A DNA stretch of 64,000 nucleotides, taken from Thermanaerothrix solaris. Lineage in GTDB: Bacteria; Chloroflexota; Anaerolineae; Anaerolineales; Anaerolineaceae. Below, in pieces: positions 16,531 through 24,579 of the stretch (its first letter is position 1; the number at the start of each line of letters is the position of its first letter). The notes beneath the pieces are model-generated. The model saw only the letters and a list, made by a program, of their open reading frames with translations. It made no database searches and was not told the DNA's origin. The stretch lies in the NCBI RefSeq assembly GCF_032334255.1, contig NZ_JAUHMF010000001.1, positions 1,178,001 through 1,242,000 of the forward strand, read 5' to 3'. The position numbers and the translations under genes are program-made.

Positions 16531-16935
16531 TTAGACACGGCGCTTCTTGGGTGGCCGACACCCATTGTGCGGGATTGGGGTCGCGTCTGCAATGGAACGC
16601 ACCGTCACGCCCATGGCCTGAATGGCCCGAATCGCCGACTCACGCCCTGGGCCAGGGCCCTTGACAATGAGATCCACTTCCTGAACACCCATAGCCTGAG
16701 CAGCCTTGATGGCCTGTTCGGCGGCCAACCGCGCGGCGAATGGTGTGCTCTTGCGCGATCCCTTAAATCCGGCCGACCCCGAACTCGCCCAGCACACCAC
16801 ATTGCCCTGCTGATCGGTGACCGTCACGATCGTATTGTTAAACGATGCGTTGATGTACACCTTGGCCGATGAAAGCGTGCGCTTGATTTTTCGTGTAGCG
16901 CCGGATCGGCGCGCAGATCGTACACTTTGAGCCAT
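16531..16935 (-). CDS. rpsK: 30S ribosomal protein S11
   Basis: S11 lies on the platform of the 30S subunit near the E site. KVYINASFNNTIVTVTDQQG and GPGPGRESAIRAIQ followed by PIPHNGCRPPKKRRV are near-invariant motifs. 134 residues, GAGG before the ATG. It follows rpsM after a 117-base untranslated gap that holds a long stem-loop. Confidence 0.97.
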   Translation of the reverse strand: MAQSVRSARRSGATRKIKRTLSSAKVYINASFNNTIVTVTDQQGNVVCWASSGSAGFKGSRKSTPFAARLAAEQAIKAAQAMGVQEVDLIVKGPGPGRESAIRAIQAMGVTVRSIADATPIPHNGCRPPKKRRV

Positions 16936-16979
16936 ATTTCCTCGCTCTCACTCCATAAGAATGCAATTTCTGCTTAGAT

Positions 16980-17051
16980 CCTGGTCTTCCGCTGCTCAGG
17001 CAGCCGCAGGGGAGGGAAGGCGCTCCCAACACTGAGCCAGCGACAACCAGG
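16980..17051 (-). other. Long imperfect stem-loop between rpsM and rpsK
   Basis: On the minus strand CCTGGT, CGCT and GCTCAG pair in order with CTGAGC, AGCG and ACCAGG (16980-16985 with 17046-17051; 16990-16993 with 17039-17042; 16994-16999 with 17032-17037). That gives 16 base pairs around a GC-rich apical region. It starts right after the rpsM stop. There is no T-tract, so it is not a standard terminator. An RNA site for ribosomal protein feedback is a plausible use but unproven. Confidence 0.55.
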
Positions 17052-17052
17052 T

Positions 17053-17442
17053 CTATTTCTTCGCAGCACCTCGGCGGCGACCACGCCCAGCCACCGTCTT
17101 GCGCGGACCCTTGCGCGTGCGGGCATTGGTGCGTGTGCGCTGCCCTCGCACCGGAAGGCCACGGCGATGGCGTAAGCCGCGGTAGCAACCGATTTCGATC
17201 AACCGTTTAATATTCATTTGCACTTCGCGACGCAAATCACCCTCGACCTTATAGTGTTGGGCGATATAATCGCGCAGTGCGTTGACCTCGGCTTCGGTCA
17301 GGTCTTTGACTCGCGTATCCGGATTCACCTTCGTCGCGGCCAGTATTTCTTTTGCCCGACTTGGCCCGATTCCATAAATGTAAGTCAGGGCTACTTCAAC
17401 CCGCTTATTGCGCGGTAGATCAACACCTTCAATTCTCGCCAT
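17053..17442 (-). CDS. rpsM: 30S ribosomal protein S13
   Basis: S13 sits in the 30S head and bridges to the large subunit. MARIEGVDLPRNKRVEVALT and IYGIGPSRAKEILAATKVNP are the family N-terminus, and RGLRHRRGLPVRGQRTRTNA the conserved core. A basic tail rich in R and K ends the 129-residue protein. It begins six bases after the rpmJ stop. Confidence 0.97.
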   Translation of the reverse strand: MARIEGVDLPRNKRVEVALTYIYGIGPSRAKEILAATKVNPDTRVKDLTEAEVNALRDYIAQHYKVEGDLRREVQMNIKRLIEIGCYRGLRHRRGLPVRGQRTRTNARTRKGPRKTVAGRGRRRGAAKK

Positions 17443-17448
17443 GCTGTT

Positions 17449-17562
17449 TTACCCCTGTCGCTGTTTATGCTTCGGATTTTCACAAATCACGTACAGGCGT
17501 CCTCGCCGCCGCACGATCTTGCACTTCGCACATCGTTTACGAATAGAAGGTGATACTTTCAT
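17449..17562 (-). CDS. rpmJ: 50S ribosomal protein L36
   Basis: A 37-residue gene, shorter than most ORF cut-offs. MKVSPSIRKRCAKCKIVRRR followed by GRLYVICENPKHKQRQG is unmistakable L36, with the C-x2-C ... C ... H zinc site (C11, C14, C27, H32), i.e. the zinc-binding form. It lies between map and rpsM, its usual place, except that infA, normally between map and rpmJ, is absent: only 52 bases separate rpmJ from map. Confidence 0.97.
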   Translation of the reverse strand: MKVSPSIRKRCAKCKIVRRRGRLYVICENPKHKQRQG

Positions 17563-17614
17563 GATCGCGTTCTCCTGTCACAAGATAACTCCATCTTAGT
17601 AGCCGAATTCGAAA

Positions 17615-18430
17615 TTATACTGGTTTCCGATGATTTCGTCCAGGCGTGCTGCCGTCTTCCAGTAAGGTCAAGATGAGGGGACCGTGCTCGGTCACCGCAA
17701 CGGTGTGTTCGAAGTGCGCCGTAGGCAGTCCGTTTTGCGACGCGACCGTCCATTGATCTTCCAGCACCCGTGTGTAGGGTGACCCAATGAGCACCATGGG
17801 CTCCAGTGCAATCGTCATCCCTGGGCGTAGCACTATTCCACGGCCTGGAATGCCGTAATTCGGCACCTGTGGCCCTTCGTGCATTTGTCGCCCTACCCCG
17901 TGACCGGTGTATTCGCGGGTTACGTAAAAGCCGCGGCTTTCCACATAGTGCTGGATCGCAGCCGATACATCACCCACCCGATTTCCGGGCAACATCTTGG
18001 CAATCCCGGCATAGAGCGCTTGCTCGGTAACCTCAAGCAGCCGCTCCACCTCAGGCGTAACCTCGCCGATCGCAATTGTTACCGCTGAATCGGCCACAAA
18101 ACCCTCATAAACGGTGCCACAATCTATGGAAACAATATCCCCTTCTTTTAGTTTTCGGTTGCCAGGGATGCCATGTACCAGTTCGTCATTCACGCTAACA
18201 GTTGTGCTAGCAGGATAAGGGTACGGGCCCGGGTAATTTTTGAACGGTGAATAAACGCCATACTTTTTGAGCACGTCCTCAGCCGCTGCATTTAAATCCG
18301 CTGTGGTCACGCCAGGCCGAGCAATATCACACGCCGCCTGAAGCGCCTCGGCGTTGATCCGCCCGGCAATGCGCATGATTTCAATTTCTTTTGGACTCTT
18401 GATCGTGATATGACGTTCCCAGGACATCAT
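17615..18430 (-). CDS. map: Methionine aminopeptidase, type I
   Basis: Removes the initiator methionine from new proteins. The five metal ligands are present in their motifs: VSIDCGTVYEGFVADSAVTI (two Asp), GHGVGRQMHEGP (His), ALEPMV (Glu) and AVTEHG (Glu). 271 residues, without an N-terminal zinc extension, so type Ia. Start ATG at 18430 overlaps the adk stop as ATGA, which implies coupled translation. Confidence 0.96.
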   Translation of the reverse strand: MMSWERHITIKSPKEIEIMRIAGRINAEALQAACDIARPGVTTADLNAAAEDVLKKYGVYSPFKNYPGPYPYPASTTVSVNDELVHGIPGNRKLKEGDIVSIDCGTVYEGFVADSAVTIAIGEVTPEVERLLEVTEQALYAGIAKMLPGNRVGDVSAAIQHYVESRGFYVTREYTGHGVGRQMHEGPQVPNYGIPGRGIVLRPGMTIALEPMVLIGSPYTRVLEDQWTVASQNGLPTAHFEHTVAVTEHGPLILTLLEDGSTPGRNHRKPV

Positions 18431-19095
18431 ACGTGCTCTTTTCTGGCTTTCTCCACGGCTTCCATTAACTTTGCACTGACCTCTTCAATCGGCAAGGTGC
18501 CGTCAATCTCCACCAACAGCCCCTTTTGGCGATAATAATCCACCAGAGGTGCCGTTTGCTCCAAATAAACCCGAATGCGCCGGGCAACGGTTTCAGGCAA
18601 ATCATCTTCACGCTGATAGAGTTCCGATCCATCCACATCACACACACCCGGCACCCGCGGTGGATTGTACTTCTCGTGATAGACATGCCCCTGAGCGCGA
18701 CAGGTCCACCGCCCGCCCAAACGCTCGATCAACACCTCAGCAGGGACGTTGATCAATGGCACACAAACCACCCGACCGTTTAACTCGGCCAGCATCTCAT
18801 CCAACGCCTGAGCCTGCACCGGCGTGCGGGGAAAACCGTCTAATATTGCCCCGCGCGCACAATCCGGACGGCTTACGCGTTCACGCACCATGGCAATGGT
18901 CACGTCATCCGGCACCAGTTCACCTCGGTTCATGTAAGACTGGGCTAACTGGCCCAATTCCGTCTGCGCTTTGAGGTGCTCACGGAATAGATCACCGGAT
19001 GAGATGTGAGCCATGCCTAAGGCTTGGGCCAAGCGCTGGGCTTGCGTGCCCTTTCCGGCACCGGGAGGACCGAGGAGTACGATAAAGTCACCCAT
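18427..19095 (-). CDS. adk: Adenylate kinase
   Basis: Converts ATP and AMP to two ADP. P-loop LGPPGAGKGTQAQRLA at residues 7-22, AMP site SSGDLFREHLK, and DGFPRTPVQAQALDEML. The long LID domain is present, but its metal-site pattern is mixed: a first Cys (WTCRAQGH), Gln in place of the second, then GVCDVD with Cys and Asp. 222 residues. In the spc order secY-adk-map, seven bases after secY. Confidence 0.96.
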   Translation of the reverse strand: MGDFIVLLGPPGAGKGTQAQRLAQALGMAHISSGDLFREHLKAQTELGQLAQSYMNRGELVPDDVTIAMVRERVSRPDCARGAILDGFPRTPVQAQALDEMLAELNGRVVCVPLINVPAEVLIERLGGRWTCRAQGHVYHEKYNPPRVPGVCDVDGSELYQREDDLPETVARRIRVYLEQTAPLVDYYRQKGLLVEIDGTLPIEEVSAKLMEAVEKARKEHV

Positions 19096-19101
19096 GTATA
19101 C

Positions 19102-20454
19102 TTATCCCTTAATCAAGCGCTCTTCATAACCATGCAACTTGAGTTCGGTCTCGATGATAGTGAAGGTGTCCCGCACCACACCGACCACGATCAACAAGCC
19201 CGCCGAAGAGACCAGGAACAACCCCGCCTGGCGTGCTGAAGTCGGCAGGAAAACGTTCAAGATATAGGGGAGCACCGCCACCAGACCGAGGAAAAGCGCT
19301 CCCGGCAGGGTGATGCGTCGCTGTACCCTGGTCAGATATTTCTGAGTGGGTTCACCGCGCAACACACCAGGAATCTGGGCTCCTTGACGCTTCAAAGCAT
19401 CCCCATAGTTTTGCTGGGTAAAGAGCACATCCGTGTAGAAGAAGGTGAATAACACCACCATCAGGAAGTAGAAAAACGCATACCAGCCGGAATTCCCGCT
19501 GAAAGTGTGATAAATCCCCGTGGCCAGGTTGCGCACCCATTCCGTCTGCACATTCAGGAACAGGCCTGCCACCAATGCCGGCAAGAGCAAGATGGACTGT
19601 GCAAAGATCAACGGGATCATCCCGGCCATGTTGACCATCAACGGTAGGTTGCTGCGCACCGGCATGGACATACGGTTGCCAACCCGCCGTCCTGGGAAGA
19701 GCACCGGTACGTTACGCCGTCCCTGCTGAACATAGACAATCGCGAAGATCACCAGCACCAGGATAACCAGGATGAGCAGCGTCATCCACCAGGCATTTTG
19801 GCGGTCACTCCATAACGAAATCAGGTTGGACGGGATGCGCGAAACGATACCCGCAAAGATAATCAGGGAAAGACCCTGATTGGGGATGCCGTATTCCGAG
19901 ATTAGTTGCCCCAACCAGATGCCAAACATCGTCCCCGCCATCATGCTGAAGAGGGTGGTTAAGGTCGGTAAGAGATTCGCACCCGTAAAACCAAATTGAT
20001 AGGTCAAAATAGAGGCCCCGATATTGCGGGCATACTGGTTGAAGATATTAATCTGACCAATGGCGGATAGAAAGGCCATCGGTACTGCCAGGATAATGGT
20101 CCATTTCTCCATCCAGCGCTGTCCCTCGCGCGGATTTTCCTTTAACTTTCGTTCCAGCGCTGGAATGATCGGCACCAAGAGTTGGAGCACAATCTGGGCG
20201 GTGATGTAGGGATAAACTCCCATTGCCAGGATGGAGAAATTGGTGATCGTACCACCGGAAAGCAAATCCAACAGACCAAAAAGCGTCCCGGCAGCACCTG
20301 GGGTTTGGACGATGTTGCGGATCACCTCGCGATCTACGCCCGGCACCGGTACATGCGCGGCCAGGCGGTAGATCGCCAGAATCAAAAAGGTGATCAAGAG
20401 TTTACGACGAATATCTTCCGATTTCCAAAGGTAACGCCAGGGTGACCGCTTCAT
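19102..20454 (-). CDS. secY: Protein translocase subunit SecY
   Basis: The channel subunit of the Sec translocon in the cell membrane. 450 residues with ten predicted membrane helices; family motifs include GVYPYITAQIVLQLL, GIWLGQLISEYGIPNQGLSL and the cytoplasmic FADALKRQGAQIPGVLRG-like loop (here GDALKRQGAQIPGVLRGE). GGAG before the ATG. Between rplO and adk as in most bacteria; secG is encoded separately at 53007. Confidence 0.97.
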   Translation of the reverse strand: MKRSPWRYLWKSEDIRRKLLITFLILAIYRLAAHVPVPGVDREVIRNIVQTPGAAGTLFGLLDLLSGGTITNFSILAMGVYPYITAQIVLQLLVPIIPALERKLKENPREGQRWMEKWTIILAVPMAFLSAIGQINIFNQYARNIGASILTYQFGFTGANLLPTLTTLFSMMAGTMFGIWLGQLISEYGIPNQGLSLIIFAGIVSRIPSNLISLWSDRQNAWWMTLLILVILVLVIFAIVYVQQGRRNVPVLFPGRRVGNRMSMPVRSNLPLMVNMAGMIPLIFAQSILLLPALVAGLFLNVQTEWVRNLATGIYHTFSGNSGWYAFFYFLMVVLFTFFYTDVLFTQQNYGDALKRQGAQIPGVLRGEPTQKYLTRVQRRITLPGALFLGLVAVLPYILNVFLPTSARQAGLFLVSSAGLLIVVGVVRDTFTIIETELKLHGYEERLIKG

Positions 20455-20466
20455 ACCCAGGTCTCC

Positions 20467-20940
20467 TTAGGATTCCGCGCTCTCGGCAGCGATCAGTTCA
20501 ACCCGACCACCTGCCGCTTCAATTTTGGCTTTAGCGCCCGCGCTAACCCGATGCACCCGCACCACCAGCGGGAAATCAATCTCGCCCTTGCCCAGGATCA
20601 CCACCGGGTTTTTGGGTTTATGGAGCAAATTCTTCTCCGCCAACGCCTCGGGGGTGACTTCACTATTAGGAGCGAACTTCTCAACCAGCTGGCGGATGTT
20701 TACCTCGTTATACTCCACCCGATTTGGCGGGGTAAAGCCCACACCGCGCATGAACGGCAGGCGGCGGTAGAACGGCAGGTTACCACCCTGGCGATAGAGA
20801 TGTCCCTCTTCACCCGAGCGCGCACCCTGTCCTTTGGTACCGCGGCCAGCCGTCTTACCCTGACCCGCCGCAATACCGCGACCAACACGCTTGCGTTTCT
20901 TTTTTGCACCTTCATCCGGTACTAGATCATGCAACTTCAT
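20467..20940 (-). CDS. rplO: 50S ribosomal protein L15
   Basis: L15 is a late assembly protein of the 50S subunit. MKLHDLVPDEGAKKKRKRVG and GIAAGQGKTAGRGTKGQGAR form the glycine-rich basic N-terminus; a globular C-terminal half with VVILGKGEIDFPLVVRVHRV follows. 157 residues. Its ATG overlaps the rpmD stop (ATGA). Confidence 0.97.
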   Translation of the reverse strand: MKLHDLVPDEGAKKKRKRVGRGIAAGQGKTAGRGTKGQGARSGEEGHLYRQGGNLPFYRRLPFMRGVGFTPPNRVEYNEVNIRQLVEKFAPNSEVTPEALAEKNLLHKPKNPVVILGKGEIDFPLVVRVHRVSAGAKAKIEAAGGRVELIAAESAES

Positions 20941-21149
20941 GGCTCTACCTGCACTTCCTCGATTTTGACCAGATGATTGACCTTCCGTAGCATCCCGCGA
21001 ATAGCGGGTGTATCCTCATGGATCACCGTCTGGTTCAGGCGCCGCAACCCCAACGCGCGAATGGTTGCCTTCTGGCGTTCGGAATACCCAATGGCGCTCT
21101 TGACCCAGGTGATCCGTAACACCTTGGGTTTCTCAGGATTCGCGGCCAT
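20937..21149 (-). CDS. rpmD: 50S ribosomal protein L30
   Basis: A 70-residue protein: VLRITWVKSAIGYSERQKAT and IRALGLRRLNQTVIHEDTPA then RGMLRKVNHLVKIEE are the L30 signature. The true start is the ATG at 21149 with GGAGG four bases upstream, inside the end of rpsE (17-base overlap); the longer open frame upstream is not L30. Overlaps rplO by four bases. Confidence 0.96.
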   Translation of the reverse strand: MAANPEKPKVLRITWVKSAIGYSERQKATIRALGLRRLNQTVIHEDTPAIRGMLRKVNHLVKIEEVQVEP

Positions 21150-21672
21150 GTTTCCTCCGCTCCCAGAATGGTAAAACCTCTTGCACGGGCTTGCCGCGCC
21201 GCTTGGCTTCTTCTTCGGGGGATTTGAGTTGCTCCAATGCCTTGAAGGTGGCCTTGACCACATTCAACACATTGGAACTCCCCAGCGACTTGGTCAAAAT
21301 ATCGTGAATACCAGCCGCCTCTAACACCGCGCGCACACCACCCGCAGCGATTACGCCAGTTCCAGGCGAAGCGGGCTTGAGCAAAACCTCTGAGCCCCCC
21401 ACCCGTGCTTTAACCTCATGGGGAATGGTCGTTCCCACCATTACAATCGGTCGCATATTCTTGTGGGCGCGATCGGAAGCCTTGCGCATGGCATCCGGGA
21501 CGGCATTGGCTTTCCCTACGCCCAATCCCACATTGCCGCGGTTATCCCCAGCGACGACGGTGACGCGGAATTGGAAACGCCGACCGCCTTTGACTACTTT
21601 AGCAACGCGGCGAATCTCAATGACCCGTTCATCGTATTGCTGTTCAATCGGTTGATAATCCATCATATCCAT
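21133..21672 (-). CDS. rpsE: 30S ribosomal protein S5
   Basis: S5 helps decoding accuracy at the 30S A site. KVVKGGRRFQFRVTVVAGDN and GNVGLGVGKANAVPDAMRKA are the double-stranded RNA-binding-like domain; the C-terminal domain has GTGVIAAGGVRAVLEAAGI and DILTKSLGSSNVLNVVKAT. 179 residues. Starts at 21672, with ATGs two and three codons further in as alternatives. Confidence 0.97.
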   Translation of the reverse strand: MDMMDYQPIEQQYDERVIEIRRVAKVVKGGRRFQFRVTVVAGDNRGNVGLGVGKANAVPDAMRKASDRAHKNMRPIVMVGTTIPHEVKARVGGSEVLLKPASPGTGVIAAGGVRAVLEAAGIHDILTKSLGSSNVLNVVKATFKALEQLKSPEEEAKRRGKPVQEVLPFWERRKHGRES

Positions 21673-21700
21673 AGGTCAGGCCCTCACTATGATGATTGGC

Positions 21701-22066
21701 CTAGAATTCCAGGCCGGCGGCTCGGGCACCATCGGCTAACGCTTTAACCCGGCCAATATATTTGAAGCCGCCGCGGTCGAACACGACCTGTCGAATGCCC
21801 TTTTCGATGGCCCGACGGCCCACCAATTCACCCACCAGGCGTGCCTTTTCCGTCTTGGTCAGACCCTGAAGTTTTTCCCGCAACTCCTGATCTATCGAGG
21901 ACGCGGCTGCCAGGGTATGCCCAGCCTCGTCGTCAATCACCTGGGCATAAATCTCTTTCAGGCTGCGGAAAACGCACAGACGAGGCCGCTCAGGCGTGCC
22001 AAATACTTTTTTACGCACCCGACGGTGCCGACGAATTCGGGCTTCTGCTCGCGATAATCTGCTCAT
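21701..22066 (-). CDS. rplR: 50S ribosomal protein L18
   Basis: L18 binds 5S rRNA and helps dock it in the large subunit. RIRRHRRVRKKVFGTPERPR and LCVFRSLKEIYAQVIDDEAG are typical, as is the end VVFDRGGFKYIGRVKALADG. 121 residues. Between rplF and rpsE in the standard spc order. Confidence 0.97.
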   Translation of the reverse strand: MSRLSRAEARIRRHRRVRKKVFGTPERPRLCVFRSLKEIYAQVIDDEAGHTLAAASSIDQELREKLQGLTKTEKARLVGELVGRRAIEKGIRQVVFDRGGFKYIGRVKALADGARAAGLEF

Positions 22067-22077
22067 ATGCGCTCCAC

Positions 22078-22638
22078 CTACTTCTTGCCGCCTTTACCGG
22101 CCTTACCACCTTTACCGGCTTTGCGGCGGATTTTCTCACCCAGATAGTGTATGCCTTTGCCATGATAGGGCTCTGGCGGGCGCAGTTCGCGGATATTGGC
22201 CGCTACCTGCCCAACCAACGCCTTATCAAAGCCCATCACCTTAATCTGCCGGGTCCGGGTATCCACATCAAAGGTGATCCCCGCCGGCGGATTCACTACA
22301 ATGGGGTGGGAGTAGCCCAGGAACAATTTCAAATTGCTGCCTTCCATCTCGGCGCGATAGCCTACGCCTTCGATTTCCAGCACTTTGGTAAAGCCCTGGC
22401 TCACCCCAGTGACCATATTTTGAATTAGTGCACGGGTTGTCCCATGCAGAGCGCGCACCTGAGGCTCATCCGAGGAACGAGTGACAATGATCTGCCCATT
22501 TTCGAATGAGACTGACAGGCGGGGCGAAAACTCCCAGGATAATTCGCCCTTTGGCCCCTTTACCTGCAGGCGCGTTCCCTGAATATTTACCTGCACCCCT
22601 GCCGGGACAACCACCGGTAAACGACCTATACGTGACAC
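22078..22638 (-). CDS. rplF: 50S ribosomal protein L6
   Basis: L6 lies near the GTPase centre of the 50S subunit. SRIGRLPVVVPAGVQVNIQG and VEGVGYRAEM-like core (here IEGVGYRAEMEGSNLKLFLG) are typical. The C-terminus after GEKIRRKAGK carries an added glycine-lysine tail, GGKAGKGGKAGKGGKK at its end, from a short direct repeat in the DNA. I chose GTG at 22638, with AAGGAGG five bases before it; the TTG at 22644 would abut that site. Confidence 0.96.
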   Translation of the reverse strand: MSRIGRLPVVVPAGVQVNIQGTRLQVKGPKGELSWEFSPRLSVSFENGQIIVTRSSDEPQVRALHGTTRALIQNMVTGVSQGFTKVLEIEGVGYRAEMEGSNLKLFLGYSHPIVVNPPAGITFDVDTRTRQIKVMGFDKALVGQVAANIRELRPPEPYHGKGIHYLGEKIRRKAGKGGKAGKGGKK

Positions 22639-22666
22639 GCTCAACCTCCTTCAACCGATGATTCGC

Positions 22667-23080
22667 CTACCAGACTTTGCATAGAATCTCACCACCCACA
22701 TTGAGTTGGCGAGCGCGTTGTCCGGTCATAATCCCCTTAGGGGTGGAAAGGATGGTGATCCCCATTCCAGAGAGCACCCACGGAATATCACGCTTACGCG
22801 TGTAGATACGGCGCCCCGGCCGACTGACACGCTCCAACCCGCTGATCACTGGGCGGCGCTGGCGTCGTTCTCCCACATACTTCAATTGAATGCGGAGAAC
22901 GCGCTCATGGGGCTTGGCGCCCTCAACGATTTCATAGCCCTCAATGTAGCCCTCTTCCTTCAAGATGCGGGCAATCTCCGCTTTGATCTTCGAACTGGGC
23001 ATACTCACACTCGCGTGCCCGGCCATGATGGCGTTGCGAATGCGGGTTAACATATCGGCAATCGGATCATTCACACTCAT
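22667..23080 (-). CDS. rpsH: 30S ribosomal protein S8
   Basis: S8 is a primary 16S rRNA binder. DPIADMLTRIRNAIMAGHAS at the start and VSRPGRRIYTRKRDIPWVLS, GMGITILSTPKGIMTGQRAR at the end define it. 137 residues, from ATG at 23080 with GGAGG upstream. The open frame continues 96 bases further but that part overlaps rpsN and is not S8. Confidence 0.97.
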   Translation of the reverse strand: MSVNDPIADMLTRIRNAIMAGHASVSMPSSKIKAEIARILKEEGYIEGYEIVEGAKPHERVLRIQLKYVGERRQRRPVISGLERVSRPGRRIYTRKRDIPWVLSGMGITILSTPKGIMTGQRARQLNVGGEILCKVW

Positions 23081-23099
23081 ACTGACCTCCAACCTGGCC

Positions 23100-23282
23100 T
23101 TACCAGGAGGCTTTCTTAACGCCGGGGATCTTCCCTTCCAGCGCCAGTTCGCGGAAGCAGATACGGCACAGCCCAAAGCGACGGATATAACCGCGCGGGC
23201 GACCGCAAATACGGCAGCGATTGCGCACCTGGACCGGGTATTTTCGCCGGAGTTCTCGGTAAATTAAGCACTTTCTGGTCAT
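23100..23282 (-). CDS. rpsN: 30S ribosomal protein S14, zinc-binding short form
   Basis: The 60-residue form of S14 that holds zinc through two CxxC pairs: CRICGRPRGYIRRFGLCRIC near residues 23-42, followed by FRELALEGKIPGVKKASW, the invariant tail. AAGGG precedes the ATG. Between rplE and rpsH as usual. Confidence 0.97.
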   Translation of the reverse strand: MTRKCLIYRELRRKYPVQVRNRCRICGRPRGYIRRFGLCRICFRELALEGKIPGVKKASW

Positions 23283-23283
23283 A

Positions 23284-23826
23284 TCAACCCTTCCTGAAAG
23301 GCATTCCCAAAAGTTCTAATAACTTTGCCGCCTTATCATCGCTCCCGGCATCGGTGACAATGGTGACTTCCATCCCACGCACCTTATCAATTTTGTCATA
23401 TTCAATTTCCGGGAAGATGATCTGTTCGCGCAAACCCAAAGTGTAATTGCCACGACCATCGAAAGAATTGCGCGATACACCACGAAAATCACGCACCCGG
23501 GGCAGGGCAATATTGATTAAGCGGTCTAGGAAAGCCCACATGCGCTCGCCACGCAGCGTGACCATGACGCCGATCTGGCGACCCTCGCGCAATTTGAACG
23601 CGGCAATACTTTTGCGCGCTTTGGTAATCACCGGCTTTTGCCCAGTGATCTTGCTTAAGTCTGACGCCGCCGCTTCCAGCGCTTTGGGATTATCCAGAGC
23701 TTCACCCAGGCCGATATTGATAACCACCTTGCGAATGCGCGGCACCTGCAAGGGGTTCGTGAAATTGAACTCCTTCATCAGGGCAGGCACCACTTCTTTT
23801 TGATAGCGTTCTCTCAACACATTCAT
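23284..23826 (-). CDS. rplE: 50S ribosomal protein L5
   Basis: L5 binds 5S rRNA and contacts the P-site tRNA. RIRKVVINIGLGEALDNPKA, GQKPVITKARKSIAAFKLRE and RGMEVTIVTDAGSDDKAAKL are hallmarks. I chose the ATG at 23826, nine bases after GGAGG, giving the standard 180 residues; the ATGs at 23856 and 23853 would overlap rplX. Confidence 0.97.
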   Translation of the reverse strand: MNVLRERYQKEVVPALMKEFNFTNPLQVPRIRKVVINIGLGEALDNPKALEAAASDLSKITGQKPVITKARKSIAAFKLREGRQIGVMVTLRGERMWAFLDRLINIALPRVRDFRGVSRNSFDGRGNYTLGLREQIIFPEIEYDKIDKVRGMEVTIVTDAGSDDKAAKLLELLGMPFRKG

Positions 23827-23845
23827 ACTCTCGATCCTCCGCGGC

Positions 23846-24181
23846 CTATTCATCAATTAGGGCCTGGCACTTCTTGCAGACCCGGCGCGCCTTGCCGTCT
23901 TCACCGCGCGAGATACCCACCCGGGTGGCCTTGCCACATTTCGGGCAGACCAGCATAACATTCGAGATGTGGATGGGCGCCTCAAAGCGCACCCGCCCCG
24001 GGGTAATCGTGCGGCCCTGTGCTTGGACTTGCCGCTGATGTTTGGTGCGAATGTTGACACCCTGAACCACCACACGGGCTTCTTTGGGCAGGACGCGGAT
24101 GACCTCACCGCGTTTACCTTTATCGTCGCGGCGACCGCTGATGACCTCAACCGTGTCCCCTTTGCGAATCTTGAACTTCAT
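23846..24181 (-). CDS. rplX: 50S ribosomal protein L24, with C-terminal CxxC pairs
   Basis: L24 starts 50S assembly. KIRKGDTVEVISGRRDDKGK with the KOW motif, then VNIRTKHQRQ and IHISNVMLVCPKCGKATRVG. Two CxxC pairs near the end (CPKC and CKKC) suggest a small zinc ribbon, seen in long L24 forms. 111 residues from ATG at 24181, with GGAG upstream. Confidence 0.96.
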   Translation of the reverse strand: MKFKIRKGDTVEVISGRRDDKGKRGEVIRVLPKEARVVVQGVNIRTKHQRQVQAQGRTITPGRVRFEAPIHISNVMLVCPKCGKATRVGISRGEDGKARRVCKKCQALIDE

Positions 24182-24204
24182 GGCATCACTCCTGCGCACC
24201 CGAA

Positions 24205-24576
24205 TTAGATGACCTCAGGGGCCAGGGAAACGATCTTCATAAAGCCTTTTTCACGTAGCTCACGCGCCACTGGCCCAAAGATACGCGTCCCTTTCGGGTT
24301 GTGGCCATCGGTGTCCAGAATCACAGCCGCATTATCGTCAAAGCGAATAATTGAACCATCCTCGCGCCGCCATTCCTTAGCACAGCGGACGATAACGGCT
24401 TTGACGATCTCACTCTTCTTCACGGCTCCTTGCGGGCTGGCCGATTTCACCGTCGCCACCACCACATCACCCACATGGCCATACTTGCGGGTTGAGCCAC
24501 CCATGACATGGATGACCAGCAACTCCTTGGCCCCTGTGTTATCGGCTACTTTTAATCGCGATTCGTGCTGGATCAT
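24205..24576 (-). CDS. rplN: 50S ribosomal protein L14
   Basis: L14 forms part of the bridge to the 30S subunit. MIQHESRLKVADNTGAKELL, VVRCAKEWRREDG-like (here VIVRCAKEWRREDGSIIRFD) and RIFGPVARELREKGFMKIVS are conserved. 123 residues; AAGGAG upstream. It begins the spc-type order three bases after rpsQ. Confidence 0.97.
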   Translation of the reverse strand: MIQHESRLKVADNTGAKELLVIHVMGGSTRKYGHVGDVVVATVKSASPQGAVKKSEIVKAVIVRCAKEWRREDGSIIRFDDNAAVILDTDGHNPKGTRIFGPVARELREKGFMKIVSLAPEVI

Positions 24577-24579
24577 GGC

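Noticed and set aside
20937..21263. A 108-residue version of L30
   Set aside because: The first 38 codons overlap rpsE in another frame and have no L30 similarity; the ATG at 21149 has GGAGG and gives the standard protein.
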